Below are positions 34,097 to 42,497 of a stretch of 64,000 nt of DNA, piece after piece (within the stretch, counting starts at the first letter, position 1; each line of letters starts with the position of its first letter). Below the pieces are notes generated by a model. The model was not told where the DNA came from and made no database searches. It was given only the letters and a program-made list of their open reading frames with translations. The stretch spans positions 1-64,000 of the forward strand of contig SVEG01000013.1 in assembly GCA_015057505.1 (NCBI GenBank), written 5' to 3'. The translations under genes and the position numbers were made by a program. Source of the DNA: Lachnospiraceae bacterium (GTDB lineage: Bacteria; Bacillota; Clostridia; Lachnospirales; Lachnospiraceae).

Positions 34097-36738
34097 TAGA
34101 CGGTAACAGTATAATTAACAGGGCGTTTTACGGACTTCCTGATTTAACTAATTCCAAGGGAATGCATACCAATGCTGTCCTTGGTTTTTTGAATATTTTG
34201 TTTAAGGTGATGGACGAGGAAAAGCCGGATTATTTGTATGTTGCTTTTGATCTTAAGGCGCCGACCTTCAGGCATAAGATGTTTGCAGAATATAAGGGCA
34301 CCAGAAAGGGTATGCCCGATGAACTTAGAGAGCAGGTTCCGCTTCTTAAAGATGTGCTTGAAACTATGGGTATCTGCATTGTGCAGAAAGAAGGTTACGA
34401 GGCGGATGATATTCTCGGAACACTTGCTAAGCAGGGCGAGAAAGACGGTTTTGATGTAACTGTGCTTTCGGGAGATAGGGATTTGCTTCAGATAGCGACT
34501 GATGTTATTAAGGTCAGAATTCCAAAAACTCACAAAGGCACAACAGAGGTGTTTGATTATTATGCGGGGGATGTAAAAGAGCAGTATCAGGTTACACCTG
34601 TGGAATTTATTGATATGAAGGCGCTTATGGGAGATGCCTCGGACAATATTCCGGGCGTACCGCAGATTGGTGAAAAGACGGCAGCCAAGATTATTATGGA
34701 GTTCGGAAGCATTGAGAATGCATATGAGCATATTGATGAGGTTATGCCGAACAAAGCAAGGGAGACCTTTAGGGAGCATTATGACCTTGCGGTACTTAGT
34801 AAAGTGCTCGCCACAATTAAGCTTGATTGTGAGCTTGAAGTCGGGGTACAGAATGGTTTTGCGGAGGCTAAGGTTGGAGATATCTTTACCAATGAGGTTT
34901 ACGAGAAGTTTTCGCAGCTTGAGTTTAAGAGTTTGCTTTCTAAATATTTTTCAGAAAAAAAGGTACAGGCATCGATTGCAACAGGTTTTAAGCGGATTGA
35001 TGATTTTAACGAGGCCGAAGCTTTGTTTTTAAAAGCGGAGAATAGTGACGCAGGTATATTTTTTGTGCCGGACGAAGATAATAATGTACTTGGACTTGCC
35101 CTGTCCTTTGGTGCAGAAGAGACGTTTTTTATTGAGGCTTGCGGTTTTATAAGTGAAGGTTATCTTAAAGATAAAGTTAACTGTTTGAGACAGCGGGCAG
35201 AGGAGAACGGGAAAAAGATATATTTCCTTGATTTGAAAGAGCAGCTTAAGTTTGTTGTGGATAAGCAGTATAAGAGTGATTTTGACGTGCAGGTTGCGGC
35301 ATATCTTTTGGCACCGCTTAACGGAAGTTATGATTATGTCGATCTTGCAAGAGACTATATAGGAATGACGCTTCCGCTTGAGAAAGATTTACTTTCGGGA
35401 ATGTCGTATTCCAAGGCTTTAGAGGACAAGCCGGAGGCTTTTTTGGAGGCAGTGTGCTATCATGCGGCTGTTGCGATGCTTGCGGGAAATGTTTTGCCGG
35501 AGAGACTTGAGACGGAAGATATGTATGAACTTTATACAGATATTGAGCTTCCGCTTGTGTATACTTTATTCCATATGGAGCAGGAAGGTATAAGGGTTGA
35601 GAGAGAAGGTCTTAAGGAATACGGAGAAAAGCTCGGTGTAAGAATTGAAGAACTTGAGCAGACTATATATGAACTTGCCGGAATGCAGTTTAATATTAAT
35701 TCACCTAAGCAGCTCGGAGAAGTGTTGTTTGAAGAGCTTAAGCTTCCGGGTGGCAAGAAAACCAAGAGCGGTTATTCTACTGCTGCAGATGTGCTTGAGA
35801 AGCTTGCGGATGAACACAGAATCGTAAGAGAGGTATTGGAATACAGACAGCTTGCCAAGCTTAAGTCCACATATGCGGACGGTCTTGCGGCATTTATAAG
35901 TGAGGACGGAAGAATTCACGGTAAATTTAATCAGACGATTACGGCGACGGGCAGAATAAGCAGTACGGAGCCCAATCTTCAGAACATACCGATTAAGATG
36001 GAGATAGGCCGTCAGATTCGTAAGGTATTTATTCCTAAAGAAGATTATGTATTTGTGGATGCCGATTATTCGCAGATTGAACTTAGGGTGCTTGCGCATT
36101 TGTCGGGGGATGAGAGCCTTATCGAGGCGTATCGTCAGGACAGGGATATTCACAGAGTTACGGCATCGCAGGTGTTTCATGTTCCGTTTGAAGAGGTTAC
36201 GGCTCTGCAGAGACGTAATGCAAAGGCGGTTAATTTCGGTATTATTTACGGAATGAGTTCTTTCGGACTCAGTCAGGATTTGAGTGTAAGTAGGAAGGAA
36301 GCGGCAGAATATATAGAGAAATATTTTGCAACATATCCTAAGATTAAGGATTACCTTGACGGACTTGTCGCATTTGCAAAAGAAAACGGTTATGTCAGGA
36401 CATTACTTAACAGAAAGCGTCCCATACCGGAGATTAAGTCATCAAATTTCATGCAGCGCGCCTTCGGAGAGAGAATAGCGATGAATTCTCCAATTCAGGG
36501 AACAGCGGCAGATATTATTAAAATTGCGATGATTCGTGTGGATAACAGGCTCAGGGAAGAAGGTTTCAAATCAAAACTTCTTTTACAGGTACACGATGAG
36601 CTTCTTATCGAGACACATAAGGATGAAGTTGACAAGGTGTGTACGCTTCTTAAGGACGAGATGGAGAATGCCATCAGTCTTCGGGTTGCGTTATGTGTTG
36701 ATATGAACACCGGAAATGATTGGTTTGAGACGAAGTAA
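34075..36738 (+). CDS. polA: DNA polymerase I
   Basis: 887 residues. The 5'-3' exonuclease domain is at about 1-290 (LLIDGNSIINRAFYG at the start, LSGDRDLLQ, GDASDNIPG). A 3'-5' exonuclease-like domain (about 300-480) appears to lack the catalytic acidic residues, as in Bacillus. The polymerase domain carries motif A DADYSQIELRVLAH, motif B RRNAKAVNFGIIYGMS and motif C QVHDEL. It fills gaps in repair and removes RNA primers. GGAGGAG precedes the ATG inside the previous gene. coaE follows, a common neighbour. Confidence 0.98.
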   Translation: MAGKLLLIDGNSIINRAFYGLPDLTNSKGMHTNAVLGFLNILFKVMDEEKPDYLYVAFDLKAPTFRHKMFAEYKGTRKGMPDELREQVPLLKDVLETMGICIVQKEGYEADDILGTLAKQGEKDGFDVTVLSGDRDLLQIATDVIKVRIPKTHKGTTEVFDYYAGDVKEQYQVTPVEFIDMKALMGDASDNIPGVPQIGEKTAAKIIMEFGSIENAYEHIDEVMPNKARETFREHYDLAVLSKVLATIKLDCELEVGVQNGFAEAKVGDIFTNEVYEKFSQLEFKSLLSKYFSEKKVQASIATGFKRIDDFNEAEALFLKAENSDAGIFFVPDEDNNVLGLALSFGAEETFFIEACGFISEGYLKDKVNCLRQRAEENGKKIYFLDLKEQLKFVVDKQYKSDFDVQVAAYLLAPLNGSYDYVDLARDYIGMTLPLEKDLLSGMSYSKALEDKPEAFLEAVCYHAAVAMLAGNVLPERLETEDMYELYTDIELPLVYTLFHMEQEGIRVEREGLKEYGEKLGVRIEELEQTIYELAGMQFNINSPKQLGEVLFEELKLPGGKKTKSGYSTAADVLEKLADEHRIVREVLEYRQLAKLKSTYADGLAAFISEDGRIHGKFNQTITATGRISSTEPNLQNIPIKMEIGRQIRKVFIPKEDYVFVDADYSQIELRVLAHLSGDESLIEAYRQDRDIHRVTASQVFHVPFEEVTALQRRNAKAVNFGIIYGMSSFGLSQDLSVSRKEAAEYIEKYFATYPKIKDYLDGLVAFAKENGYVRTLLNRKRPIPEIKSSNFMQRAFGERIAMNSPIQGTAADIIKIAMIRVDNRLREEGFKSKLLLQVHDELLIETHKDEVDKVCTLLKDEMENAISLRVALCVDMNTGNDWFETK

Positions 36739-36798
36739 TACATGGATAGAACTTTGTATGGTGGCAGAAAGTATGAAAGGCACGGAGAGGTAAAAAGT

Positions 36799-37401
36799 AT
36801 GATTATCGGAGTTACGGGCGGAGTAGGTTGCGGCAAAAGCGTTATAATGGATTTGCTCAATAAGGAATTCGGCGTTCATATCATACTTGCCGATAACGTC
36901 GGACATGAGGTTATGGCACCGGATGGCGAGGCATACAGCGAAATTATAGATTTTTTCGGAAAAGAAATTGTTTCGGCAGACGGAGCCATTGACCGCAAAA
37001 TTTTAGGTGCAAGGGTTTTTAACGACAAGGAAGCGCTTGACAAGCTTAATTCCATAATTCATCCTGCCGTTAAAAGAAGAATTCTGGGGAAGATAGACAC
37101 TATACGGAATAATAGTGACAAAGAACCTTTTATTGCGATTGAGGCGGCACTCCTTCTGGAAGACAATTATGACGAGATATGCGACACAATCTGGTATATA
37201 TATGCCACCAGAAAAGAACGTATAAGACGCCTTAAGGAAAGTCGCGGATATACCGACGAGAAGATTGCTTCAATTATGAAAAACCAGCTTACTGAGAAGG
37301 AATTCAGACGACGCTCGGATGAAGTGATTGACAATTCGGGAAATATAGCGAAAACCCGCAAAAACTTGCAAAAAATACTGGATAAATACAGGGGTTTATG
37401 A
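36799..37401 (+). CDS. coaE: dephospho-CoA kinase
   Basis: 200 residues; performs the last step of coenzyme A synthesis. ATG 36799 lies 8 bases after GGAGAGG; ATG 36742 is in frame but lacks a site. The P-loop GGVGCGKS is at 7-14. AAFLL-type EAALLLED and RKERIRRLKESRGYT give the CoA domain and lid, and VIDNSGN near the end is a family signature. Together with coaD at 40313 it supplies two late CoA steps in this window. Confidence 0.95.
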   Translation: MIIGVTGGVGCGKSVIMDLLNKEFGVHIILADNVGHEVMAPDGEAYSEIIDFFGKEIVSADGAIDRKILGARVFNDKEALDKLNSIIHPAVKRRILGKIDTIRNNSDKEPFIAIEAALLLEDNYDEICDTIWYIYATRKERIRRLKESRGYTDEKIASIMKNQLTEKEFRRRSDEVIDNSGNIAKTRKNLQKILDKYRGL

Positions 37402-37460
37402 TATTCTAAACGAAAGAAACCGTGTTATTACGGTATAATTATTTTTACGGAGTGAGATAA

Positions 37461-39248
37461 ATGGCAGCAGTGAATCATTATGTATTCGGTCTTGATATAG
37501 GAACAAGGAGCGTTGTCGGAACAGTAGGATATATGGAACGCAACAGGTTTAAGATCGTGGCTCAGTGTGTTAAGGAACATGACACAAGAGCAATGATTGA
37601 CGGACAGATTCATGATATCCATAAGGTTGGAGAAGTAATCCGTTTTGTTAAGCAGGAGCTTGAGTTGCAGATAAAGCATCCTCTTACAGAGGTTTGTATC
37701 GCGGCGGCAGGTCGCGTGCTTAAGACAATGAACACACATGTTGAGCAGGAGTTTGCAGAGGATACGCTCCTTACCAATGAGCATGTATATTCTCTTGATA
37801 TGCTTGGTGTTGAGAAGGCACATGAGGAGCTGAACGGTAATTCGACGGAGCAGCAGTTTTACAATGTGGGATATTCTGTTGTTAAATATTATCTCAACGG
37901 TTATGAGATGACCAGCATGGAAGGTCATAAGGGAAGAAAGATAGGAGCTGACATACTTTCGACTTTTTTGCCGGAAGAGGTTGTAGAAGGCTTATACGCG
38001 GCTGTACATGAGGCGGATCTTGAAGTTGCAAGCCTTACACTCGAGCCTATCGCGGCTATTCAACTTGCAATTCCGGAGCAGTTCAGACTCCTTAACATAG
38101 CACTTGTTGATGTAGGTGCAGGAACATCCGATATCTGTATCACCAAGGGAGGAAGTATTATTGCGTACGGTATGATTCCTCTTGCAGGCGATGAGGTTAC
38201 AGAGAAGATTGTAGAGCAGTGCCTTGTTGACTTTAAGACTGCTGAGAAGATTAAACTCGCGGCAAGTAAGAAGAAAGACATTAATTACAAGGATATTATG
38301 GGACTTAAGCATACGATTTCACCGAAGGAAGTAATTGATATGGTTAAGGGAACCGTAATCCGCATGTCAGGCGAGATTGCCGATAAGATTTGTGAACTTA
38401 ACGGCGGTAAACCTGTAAGTGCTGTATTTGTTGTCGGTGGTGGTGGTAAGATAAGCGGTTTTACCGACGGACTTGCAGACGGGCTTAAGATTCCGAATGA
38501 GCGTGTTGCCATAAGAGGCCAGGAGGTTATGGGCAATATTGACTTTGTGGATATTAAAGCCAAGAAGGATGCATTGTTTGTTACACCTATCGGTATCTGC
38601 TTGAATTTCTACAATCAGAAGAATAGTTTTATTTTTGTATATTTTAACGGTGAACGTTTAAGAATGTATGATAACGGACATGTTACCGTTTTGGATGCGG
38701 CGATGCAGTACGGTTTTGATAACAGTGCATTGTTCCCGAGAAGAGGAGCAGAGCTTGTTTTCAATGTAGACGGCAAGCAGCGTGTTATAAGAGGTGAGGC
38801 AGGAGACGGTGCGATAATATACATTAACGGTGAAGAAGCCAATATCCAGTCGCCTGTTTTACAGAACGACAGAATTACTATTGAAGAATCAACTTACGGT
38901 GCTGCAGCAACCTGTCAGATTCAAAACCTTCCCGAGTACAAGGGAAGCATTGCGTTTGAGGTTAACGGTAAGCCTGTGCAATGTCCGAAGTTTGCCGAAG
39001 TTAACGGAGAACTTCAGTCCGGTTACTATGATATTCGGCCGCAGGATGATATTAAGTTTTTGAATTACTATACCGTATCTCAGGTGATGCAGTTCCTTGA
39101 TATTCCGATGGACGGACTTGCCATCGAGGTTAACAACGAGGAAGCGGGACCCAATGAGAAGGTGTATGAGAATTTTAAAATGCGTTTCAGCGTGAAGGCA
39201 GATACATTTGCCAATTTAAAAGCACCCGAAGAGGAAGCAGAACAATAA
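37461..39248 (+). CDS. FtsA-like actin-fold ATPase with a long C-terminal extension
   Basis: 595 residues. Residues 1-380 carry the FtsA/PilM actin fold: GLDIGTRSVVG (10-20) is phosphate loop 1, VDVGAGTSDICI is loop 2, and VFVVGGGGKISG binds adenosine. Residues about 385-595 form an extra beta-rich region not found in classical FtsA (about 420 residues). There is no clear FtsA amphipathic membrane tail. It probably works in cell division or envelope assembly, perhaps as a scaffold; calling it FtsA outright would go too far. The ATG follows ACGGAG. It is a single gene between coaE and the spore protein. Confidence 0.85.
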   Translation: MAAVNHYVFGLDIGTRSVVGTVGYMERNRFKIVAQCVKEHDTRAMIDGQIHDIHKVGEVIRFVKQELELQIKHPLTEVCIAAAGRVLKTMNTHVEQEFAEDTLLTNEHVYSLDMLGVEKAHEELNGNSTEQQFYNVGYSVVKYYLNGYEMTSMEGHKGRKIGADILSTFLPEEVVEGLYAAVHEADLEVASLTLEPIAAIQLAIPEQFRLLNIALVDVGAGTSDICITKGGSIIAYGMIPLAGDEVTEKIVEQCLVDFKTAEKIKLAASKKKDINYKDIMGLKHTISPKEVIDMVKGTVIRMSGEIADKICELNGGKPVSAVFVVGGGGKISGFTDGLADGLKIPNERVAIRGQEVMGNIDFVDIKAKKDALFVTPIGICLNFYNQKNSFIFVYFNGERLRMYDNGHVTVLDAAMQYGFDNSALFPRRGAELVFNVDGKQRVIRGEAGDGAIIYINGEEANIQSPVLQNDRITIEESTYGAAATCQIQNLPEYKGSIAFEVNGKPVQCPKFAEVNGELQSGYYDIRPQDDIKFLNYYTVSQVMQFLDIPMDGLAIEVNNEEAGPNEKVYENFKMRFSVKADTFANLKAPEEEAEQ

Positions 39249-39374
39249 GCTAATTATTTACATAAATGCAAATAACCTCCCAGATTATTTTTGGACAGTC
39301 GTCATATACTAAGACTGTAACAGGACAGTAAATAAATGCTGTCGCATGGAACAGCTTATAAGGAGGTTATGAAT

Positions 39375-39581
39375 ATGTCTAATAGATCATCTAACAGAGC
39401 AGCAGTACCTGAAGCAAAGGAAGCTTTGAACAAGTTTAAATATGAGGTTGCAAATGAGATTGGTGTTCCGTTAAGCCACAGCTATAACGGTAACCTCACA
39501 TCTTACCAGAACGGTTCGGTAGGAGGTTATATGGTTAAGAAAATGATCGAAGCTCAGGAAAGACAGATGTCAGGTAAATAA
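39375..39581 (+). CDS. alpha/beta-type small acid-soluble spore protein
   Basis: 68 residues from ATG 39375, 8 bases after AGGAGG; ATG 39369 is too close to the site. KFKYEVANEIGV contains the E-I-A-like germination-protease site, and GNLTSYQNGSVGGYMVKKMI is the second conserved SASP helix. These proteins coat spore DNA and are digested at germination. Upstream, CATATACTA at 39303-39311 resembles the -10 of forespore sigma-G promoters; the -35 is unclear. A strong terminator follows. Confidence 0.96.
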   Translation: MSNRSSNRAAVPEAKEALNKFKYEVANEIGVPLSHSYNGNLTSYQNGSVGGYMVKKMIEAQERQMSGK

Positions 39582-39597
39582 GCGAGTATATAAATAA

Positions 39598-39630
39598 AGG
39601 TGCTGCCACTGATTGTGGCAGCACTTTTTT
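39598..39630 (+). terminator. terminator after the spore protein gene
   Basis: GTGCTGCCAC pairs with GTGGCAGCAC around a GATT-type loop, followed by TTTTTT. Confidence 0.93.
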
Positions 39631-39639
39631 GGAGCCACA

Positions 39640-39687
39640 GCCCGGCAAATGAAAAACTGTGTTTACACAGTTTTTCATTTGCCGGGC
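39640..39687. repeat. perfect 22-bp-stem palindrome upstream of rsmD
   Basis: The arms 39640-39661 and 39666-39687 are perfectly complementary with a TTTA loop. A further GGC-GTAA-GCC hairpin lies in the remaining 60 bases before rsmD. No T-run follows, so it is not an ordinary terminator. It could be a dispersed palindromic element or an RNA structure in the rsmD leader. Confidence 0.85.
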
Positions 39688-39751
39688 GCAAGAACAGCGA
39701 GAAGCTTTGCTTTGAGCTGAAGGCGTAAGCCAAGCATGGAAAGGAGAAATT

Positions 39752-40312
39752 ATGAGAGTTATAGCAGGGAAAGCAAGGAGACTTTTGTTAAAAACGATAG
39801 AAGGCAATGACACAAGACCTACTACAGACAGAATAAAAGAGACTTTGTTTAATATGATTAACAATGATGTACCGGGAGCAAGATTTCTTGATTTGTTTGC
39901 GGGAAGCGGCGGAATAGGTATTGAGGCACTTAGCAGAGGGGCAGCGTTTTGTGCATTTGTAGAGAATAATCCCAAGGCAGCAAACTGCATCAGGGATAAT
40001 CTTTCACATACAAAATTAAGTGATGATGCACTTGTACTTGAGGGCAGTTTTAATGCGGCTCTTAAAAAGCTGGAAGGTAAAGGTGCGTTTGATATTGTAT
40101 TTATGGATCCTCCGTATGCAAGCGGATATGAGAGACAGGTACTTGAATATTTTTCGCAATCTGACTTGATTATTGACGATACTGTTATTATAATAGAAGC
40201 AGCGCTTGATACTGATTTTTCGTGGGCAGAGGACATGGGTTATAGGATAGAGCGCGAGAAGTTATATAAGACAAATAAACACATTTTTGTGTCAAGAGAG
40301 GGCAAAGAGTAG
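39752..40312 (+). CDS. rsmD: 16S rRNA (guanine966-N2)-methyltransferase
   Basis: 186 residues. MRVIAGKARRLLLKT is the typical RsmD opening. RPTTDRIKETLFNM, LDLFAGSGGIGIEALSRGA (SAM-binding motif I) and the catalytic MDPPY (about residue 117) follow. It modifies G966 of 16S rRNA during 30S assembly. AAAGGAG lies before the ATG. The stop is one base from coaD, the standard rsmD-coaD pair. Confidence 0.96.
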   Translation: MRVIAGKARRLLLKTIEGNDTRPTTDRIKETLFNMINNDVPGARFLDLFAGSGGIGIEALSRGAAFCAFVENNPKAANCIRDNLSHTKLSDDALVLEGSFNAALKKLEGKGAFDIVFMDPPYASGYERQVLEYFSQSDLIIDDTVIIIEAALDTDFSWAEDMGYRIEREKLYKTNKHIFVSREGKE

Positions 40313-40813
40313 ATGAAAAGAGCTATATATCCCGGAAGCTTTGATCCGATTACTTTCGGACATCTGGATGTTATTGAGCGTTCATTAAGGATAGCTGATG
40401 AGGTTATTGTCGGAGTTCTTAACAATAATTCCAAAAACCCGTTGTTTACATCGGAGGAACGTGTTAAGATGATAGAAGAGGCAACAAGCCATCTTAAGAA
40501 TGTCAAGGTAGTTGCTTTTGAAGGTCTTTTGGTTGATTTTGTGAAGCAGATGAATGCCAACCATGTTGTAAGAGGTTTAAGAGCTGTTACAGATTTTGAG
40601 TATGAGCTTCAGATGTCACAGCTTAACAATGCACTGGACGAAGATATTGATACGGTGTTTTTGACTACGCGTCTTGAATATGCGTATTTAAGTTCAAGTA
40701 TTACAAAAGAGATTGCCATGATGGGCGGAGACATAAGAAAGTTTGTTCCGGCGTGCGTGGTTGACAAGGTATATGACAAATATCAAAGGAGAGAGAAGAA
40801 TGAGCAGAATTGA
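40313..40813 (+). CDS. coaD: phosphopantetheine adenylyltransferase
   Basis: 166 residues of the nucleotidyltransferase superfamily; fourth step of CoA synthesis. [18 protein letters not shown] (6-23) has the T/H-x-G-H nucleotide site. [17 protein letters not shown] and [11 protein letters not shown] are the other conserved blocks. The length is normal. The ATG abuts the rsmD stop, and the end overlaps the next coiled-coil gene by 14 bases. Confidence 0.97.
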   Translation: MKRAIYPGSFDPITFGHLDVIERSLRIADEVIVGVLNNNSKNPLFTSEERVKMIEEATSHLKNVKVVAFEGLLVDFVKQMNANHVVRGLRAVTDFEYELQMSQLNNALDEDIDTVFLTTRLEYAYLSSSITKEIAMMGGDIRKFVPACVVDKVYDKYQRREKNEQN

Positions 40814-41384
40814 GCAGATAATTGAAGAGATGGAAGAGTATTTGGAGGGGTGCAAGAATCCGATGTTTTCAACCTCCAAGATAGTAGTGGACAAAGAAGA
40901 GATGCTTGAGTTACTCGCGGAACTCAGACTTCGTACTCCGGAGGAGATTAAGAAATATCAGAAGATAGTTGCCAATAGGGATGCTATCCTTGACGAAGCC
41001 AAGAAGCAGGCGGCAGAAATTGTTAATCAGGCTAATATACATACCAACGAGCTTATTAATGAGCACGAGATTATGCAGCAGGCATATGCTAAGGCCAATG
41101 AGATACTTCAGGATGCTTCTGTAAGAGCACAACAGATTCTTGACGATGCTACAGAGGCGGCCAACAGTTATCGTATGGGTGCAATTCATTATACTGATGA
41201 TTTGCTCTCGGGGATGCAGAATCTTGTGGCGGCAACGATGGATGCAACCAAGCAGAAGTACGAGTCGTTTTTTAAGGCGTTAAGTTCTACGTATGACATT
41301 ATTTCAGCTAACCGTAATGAACTTTATCCTAATACGGAAGCTAATCTTGAGTATATTAACGAAGAAGAACAGACAGAAGAATAG
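40800..41384 (+). CDS. coiled-coil protein of unknown function
   Basis: 194 residues from ATG 40800 (AGGAGAGAAGA upstream; the frame opens earlier inside coaD without a site). A short N-terminal helix precedes a long heptad-rich coiled coil (about 50-130, rich in Ala, Glu, Gln and Asn) reminiscent of DivIVA or V-ATPase subunit H-like proteins. There is no membrane segment or enzyme motif. It lies after coaD in a translationally coupled position, as in other Lachnospiraceae I recall. Function unknown; a scaffold role is a guess. Confidence 0.75.
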   Translation: MSRIEQIIEEMEEYLEGCKNPMFSTSKIVVDKEEMLELLAELRLRTPEEIKKYQKIVANRDAILDEAKKQAAEIVNQANIHTNELINEHEIMQQAYAKANEILQDASVRAQQILDDATEAANSYRMGAIHYTDDLLSGMQNLVAATMDATKQKYESFFKALSSTYDIISANRNELYPNTEANLEYINEEEQTEE

Positions 41385-41392
41385 AGTTAATC

Positions 41393-41431
41393 AGGGTTGC
41401 AGAGTTAATTTGCAACCCTTTGGTTTTTTCT
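41393..41431 (+). terminator. terminator after the rsmD-coaD unit
   Basis: GGGTTGC (41394-41400) pairs with GCAACCC (41412-41418), then TTTGGTTTTTT. It abuts the end of the convergent ylbJ. Confidence 0.85.
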
Positions 41432-42375
41432 TACAGAATTATAAAAATAAGATAAGAGATAATAAATACTATAGCAGAACATGCTATTCTGAATAAAATA
41501 TACTGCTTTAGAGACAGACCGCTACCGTTAATCATTCCGGATGTTTGGGCTATTCCGGACAAGCCGCCAAAGGTGGCACATGTAAAGAGTGTGGGGTAAA
41601 TGAGTCCTGATTGTATAAGTAAAGGGGAAGTCGTGCAGTAGCGGCAACCGGTTGTTACTTCAAGGCATATAACTGCAATTGTCCTTAATGTTTCCGGGAG
41701 AATATGCATATGTTCAAACAGAGAGCAAAACACTGAAAAAAGTATAATGTATCCGCCGAGCTTTAATGAAGTTAGGGCAGAATTAACTATGGCATTGTCG
41801 AGAAGTGTAATAATATCTTCTTTTTGACAGGCTGACTTGAGTGTTTTTGTAACCGGTTTTAGAAAATTGTTTTTTTGAATATAATATTTTTTTGTGAAAA
41901 AAGCCATAAAAATCGGGATGCCATACAGTATAAGTATTGCAAAGGGAATTATTTTTTTATTATTAAGCAGTGTATTGCATATGAAACTTACGGTAAATAT
42001 CGGACTTATGTTATTACAAAAGTTCATAAGATACTGAGCTTCTTTAAGTGAAAGCCGTTTTTCTTGGAGAAGGTCGGCGGCAGTTTTTGCACCTAAGGGA
42101 TAGCCACAGAACATACCTATAATAAAAACATAATTTCCGGAGGGAGACAAACCGAAAAGTTTTGATGTAATGGGTGAAAACAACTTGTTTAGCAGTTGTT
42201 CCCCTTGAAGACCGATTAATACTGAGGACAGAATCATAAACGGAAGCAGTGTCGGTACTACAGTGTTAAGCCATAGGACAAGCCCGTTTGCGGAGCCTTC
42301 AAGAGTTAGTTTTGAATTTAAAAGGAAGACGAGTATTGTTATTGCAACAAATAGAAAATAAAGATATCGTTTCAT
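41431..42375 (-). CDS. ylbJ: sporulation integral membrane protein YlbJ
   Basis: 314 residues with eight or so hydrophobic segments and the nucleoside-recognition (Gate) domain pattern. WLNTVVPTLLPFMILS, GMFCGYPLGAKTAADLL and NFCNNISPIFTVSFI are YlbJ signatures. In Bacillus it is a sigma-E gene needed for a proper spore cortex or coat; its transported solute is unknown. The start is probably ATG 42375, though no clear ribosome site is seen and the frame opens to 42399. On the minus strand TGATATT, a 14-base gap and AATATATT (about 42426-42398) resemble a sigma-E promoter. Confidence 0.9.
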   Translation of the reverse strand: MKRYLYFLFVAITILVFLLNSKLTLEGSANGLVLWLNTVVPTLLPFMILSSVLIGLQGEQLLNKLFSPITSKLFGLSPSGNYVFIIGMFCGYPLGAKTAADLLQEKRLSLKEAQYLMNFCNNISPIFTVSFICNTLLNNKKIIPFAILILYGIPIFMAFFTKKYYIQKNNFLKPVTKTLKSACQKEDIITLLDNAIVNSALTSLKLGGYIILFSVFCSLFEHMHILPETLRTIAVICLEVTTGCRYCTTSPLLIQSGLIYPTLFTCATFGGLSGIAQTSGMINGSGLSLKQYILFRIACSAIVFIISYLIFIIL

Positions 42376-42497
42376 GATTTTGATTATGTTTTTAATCAAT
42401 ATATTCTTAAAATTTCATTAATATCACGGATAAGAGTTGAATTTTTTACAAAGTTATGTAAAAATAGAGAGGATATGGAAGAAGGAAGGTATAAGGA

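Noticed and set aside
34144-34779. A 211-residue minus-strand frame within polA
   Set aside because: Antisense shadow of a highly conserved gene; no ribosome site and improbable composition.
39535-40236. A 233-residue minus-strand frame covering the spore protein end and rsmD
   Set aside because: Runs across a terminator, a palindrome and conserved rsmD motifs; serine-rich shadow.
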